From Bradyrhizobium sp. WBAH42 (GTDB taxonomy: Bacteria > Pseudomonadota > Alphaproteobacteria > Rhizobiales > Xanthobacteraceae), in contig NZ_CP036533.1 of NCBI RefSeq assembly GCF_024585265.1, forward strand, positions 1,993,001 through 2,057,000: DNA of 64,000 nt, given 5' to 3'. The translations under genes were made by a program, and so were the position numbers. The notes under the pieces are model-generated. The model saw nothing but the letters and a program-made list of their open reading frames with translations. It searched no databases and was not told where the DNA came from. This document shows, piece by piece, positions 63,501-64,000 of this stretch (position 1 is the stretch's first letter; every line of letters begins with the position of its first letter).

Positions 63501-63644
63501 GCGAATGTCGACGCGATTCTGAAAGCAACCGCGGACGTAAAGGGCAATGCCGTGATCACTTACGATAGTGCCGATACGATAACTCTTGTCGGTATCACGA
63601 AGTCTGATCTAGTGAACCACGCGAGCGACTTTTACATCCTTTGA
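60522..63644 (+). CDS. Type I secretion substrate with FG-GAP repeats, Calx-beta, tandem duplication and RTX-like end
   Basis: This 1040-residue protein starts MPTEFQQATYATGSGPYSVA with no signal peptide. Residues about 20-330 hold seven FG-GAP/VCBS-type repeats, each with a calcium-binding loop like DLNGDGNLDIV or DVNGDGKLDLA. A Calx-beta-like part (345-445) follows, with VTATTSTATEGNDVVFTFHR. Two nearly identical 100-residue units are at 457-656. Ig-like repeats (LALTNDSGSLNSDKVTRDP, LKLHTDSGSSSTDKITNSG) come next. The end has one RTX-like motif LGGADQLTGGAG and TITLVGITKSDLVNHASDFYIL-like ending (split: ITLVGITKSDLV then HASDFYIL), typical of rhizobial type I substrates. It is likely an adhesin. 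No transporter gene is near. Confidence 0.87.
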   Translation: MPTEFQQATYATGSGPYSVASGDLNGDGNLDIVTANANNNTLSVLLNNGSGSFLTQTTYGTGPGPISVAIGDLNGDSKLDLAVANGNSFSSDSILLGNGDGTFQPQTSVEVGESHQVVIGDLNGDGNLDLVNANSNSGTVSISLGNGNGTFQFRTTEAVASAPGPISVAIGDVNGDGKLDLATADYSVNTASVLLGNGDGTFQAAASYAAGSQPGLVQVADLNGDGRQDIVVASQTSNDLSVLLGNGDGTFLPQTNYDVGAGQGFVQVGDVSGDGKPDIVAVANGVAVLPGNGDGTFQPVTTFAAGSGTSSDVLGDVNGDGKLDIIASNFGDNTVSVLLNTTNNDPPVVTVTATTSTATEGNDVVFTFHRTGSLSSSMQLDFGYNGSATNEVDFTWAGNNGLPPRFEAGSDTYEHRLTTFSDGMTEGSESLGVYLVSNYGYTVGDPGTATATLYDEDTTADEPPTASVTINDGDGFINAGERSAVGFTIVGVDPDAVAMVRFSDGNPLHDVVRGPGGDGSSAVDLSGLTDGPIMASISVTDTAGNTAAGTGDTSTKDTTADASPTASVTINDGDGFINAGERSAVGFTIVGVDPDAVAMVRFSDGNPLHDVVRGPGGDGSSAVDLSGLTDGPITASISVTDTAGNTAAGTGDTSTKDTTAPGTPTLALTNDSGSLNSDKVTRDPSITYTASAAGDTLLYKADGATSFSTIAPVFLTNGTADGPHTVFVQEQDSAGNVSAAASLTFRLDTIAPVAPSLKLHTDSGSSSTDKITNSGLVDVTGLETGANWQYSTDNGAHWLNGTGTSLTLTGDDLKSVIVHQTDVAGNTSSNSTAFAFTLDTAPPVTAIGDILVTTSKGTNATISGTSEAGSTITLFKDGTSVSSTTPIKVDGNGHWNFTISKLSDVVHTFLARAVDVAGNQGGLSSVAVLGSSSGDKITGAGAADLIEGLGGADQLTGGAGTADTFVFHAGFGKDTITSFDLTKDVLAFDHNLFANVDAILKATADVKGNAVITYDSADTITLVGITKSDLVNHASDFYIL
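61890..62489 (+). repeat. Exact 300-base tandem duplication inside the secreted protein gene
   Basis: Copies 61890-62189 and 62190-62489 differ at about six positions, three of them within the first 20 bases. The unit codes for exactly 100 residues beginning DTTAD, then SVTINDGDGFINAGERSAVG. The near identity, including silent positions, points to a recent duplication or to ongoing conversion. Confidence 0.9.
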
Positions 63645-64000
63645 TGTCGGCTTCGTGCGCGTTGAGCAAGCAGGATGCGCTCTACCGCTGTTTGACCCCG
63701 GCACAAAGGCGTGTCGGGGCCATTCAGGATCCACAGGCCGCGGATGCACGCCGCCACTATATTGTCCGCCGGCCCGAGTGCTCTTGCCGACAGGGGAGGC
63801 GCCTTCCGGTACCATCTCCGCCCACGCGCTCGACGCAAATTGCCGCCGCCACGTTACGATGACCACCGCTGCGGTCGTGACGAACAGCACCCAGGGGGCT
63901 CACGAAGGGCGCGGTCCAACGACAAACTGTCGACCTTTCGTCGTTTCCCGATTTGGTCGTGGTGTATCTCGGCATGCGCGTCAATGCGTGGACCGGGATA
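63645..64000. other. Right-end region without a supported gene
   Basis: After the secreted-protein stop, 356 bases carry no frame that looks like a real protein on either strand. A gene could start or end beyond the right edge. No tRNA or hairpin terminator is seen. Confidence 0.35.

Overview
The window is high-GC (roughly 63-66 percent by eye), densely coded alphaproteobacterial chromosome. Gene content points to a Rhizobiales member, most likely Bradyrhizobium. The evidence is an FMN-riboswitch-controlled type II lumazine synthase, a ~1600-residue NAD-glutamate dehydrogenase, the rpmH-rnpA-yidC-engB block with argB and dapD nearby, DUF1036 and YbjN proteins, and several families of dispersed palindromes between genes. 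The genus is inferred from familiarity, not from a search.

Layout. Positions 1-30,000 are mostly conserved housekeeping genes: the hisS 3' end, a tautomerase, an FlK-like thioesterase, proC, YbjN, FMN riboswitch and ribH, an ATP-grasp/zinc-peptidase pair, prs, a lipoprotein, pgeF, a MidA-type methyltransferase, lgt, ubiK, a DUF805 gene, dapD, a HAD phosphatase, DUF1036, argB, DUF423, engB, yidC, rnpA, rpmH, an orphan histidine kinase, tRNA-Arg(ACG), queD and gdh. Positions 30,000-36,000 hold a methyltransferase/dehydrogenase pair and a dgdR-dgdA-ggt unit for dialkylglycine use. Positions 36,000-41,000 hold a compact exopolysaccharide module: chain-length regulator with a degenerate kinase domain, GH5 glycanase and polymerase-like membrane protein. 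Positions 41,000-43,200 hold small secreted proteins, three of them Ser/Gly/Thr-rich. Positions 43,500-48,500 carry a diguanylate cyclase, a class V PLP enzyme, a luciferase-like flavoprotein and an L,D-transpeptidase. From 48,600 the window becomes accessory: a NarL-like regulator fused to membrane segments and a long repeat tail, small coiled-coil proteins beside a PAS protein, a transglycosylase, a GAF-GAF histidine kinase, an NTF2-like gene between two copies of a repeat, a TauE remnant, a LuxR-type regulator and a 1040-residue type I secretion substrate with a nearly perfect internal duplication.

How genes work together. Clear units are rpmH-rnpA-yidC (membrane insertion and translation, with a good sigma70-like promoter), the overlapping pgeF/MidA pair, the overlapping ATP-grasp/peptidase pair, dgdA-ggt divergent from dgdR, and the exopolysaccharide trio. 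The strongest candidates for something undescribed are the regulator fusion at 49286-51247 and the ATP-grasp/peptidase couple at 3979-6038. Several findings concern how repeats and homopolymers have remodelled gene ends.
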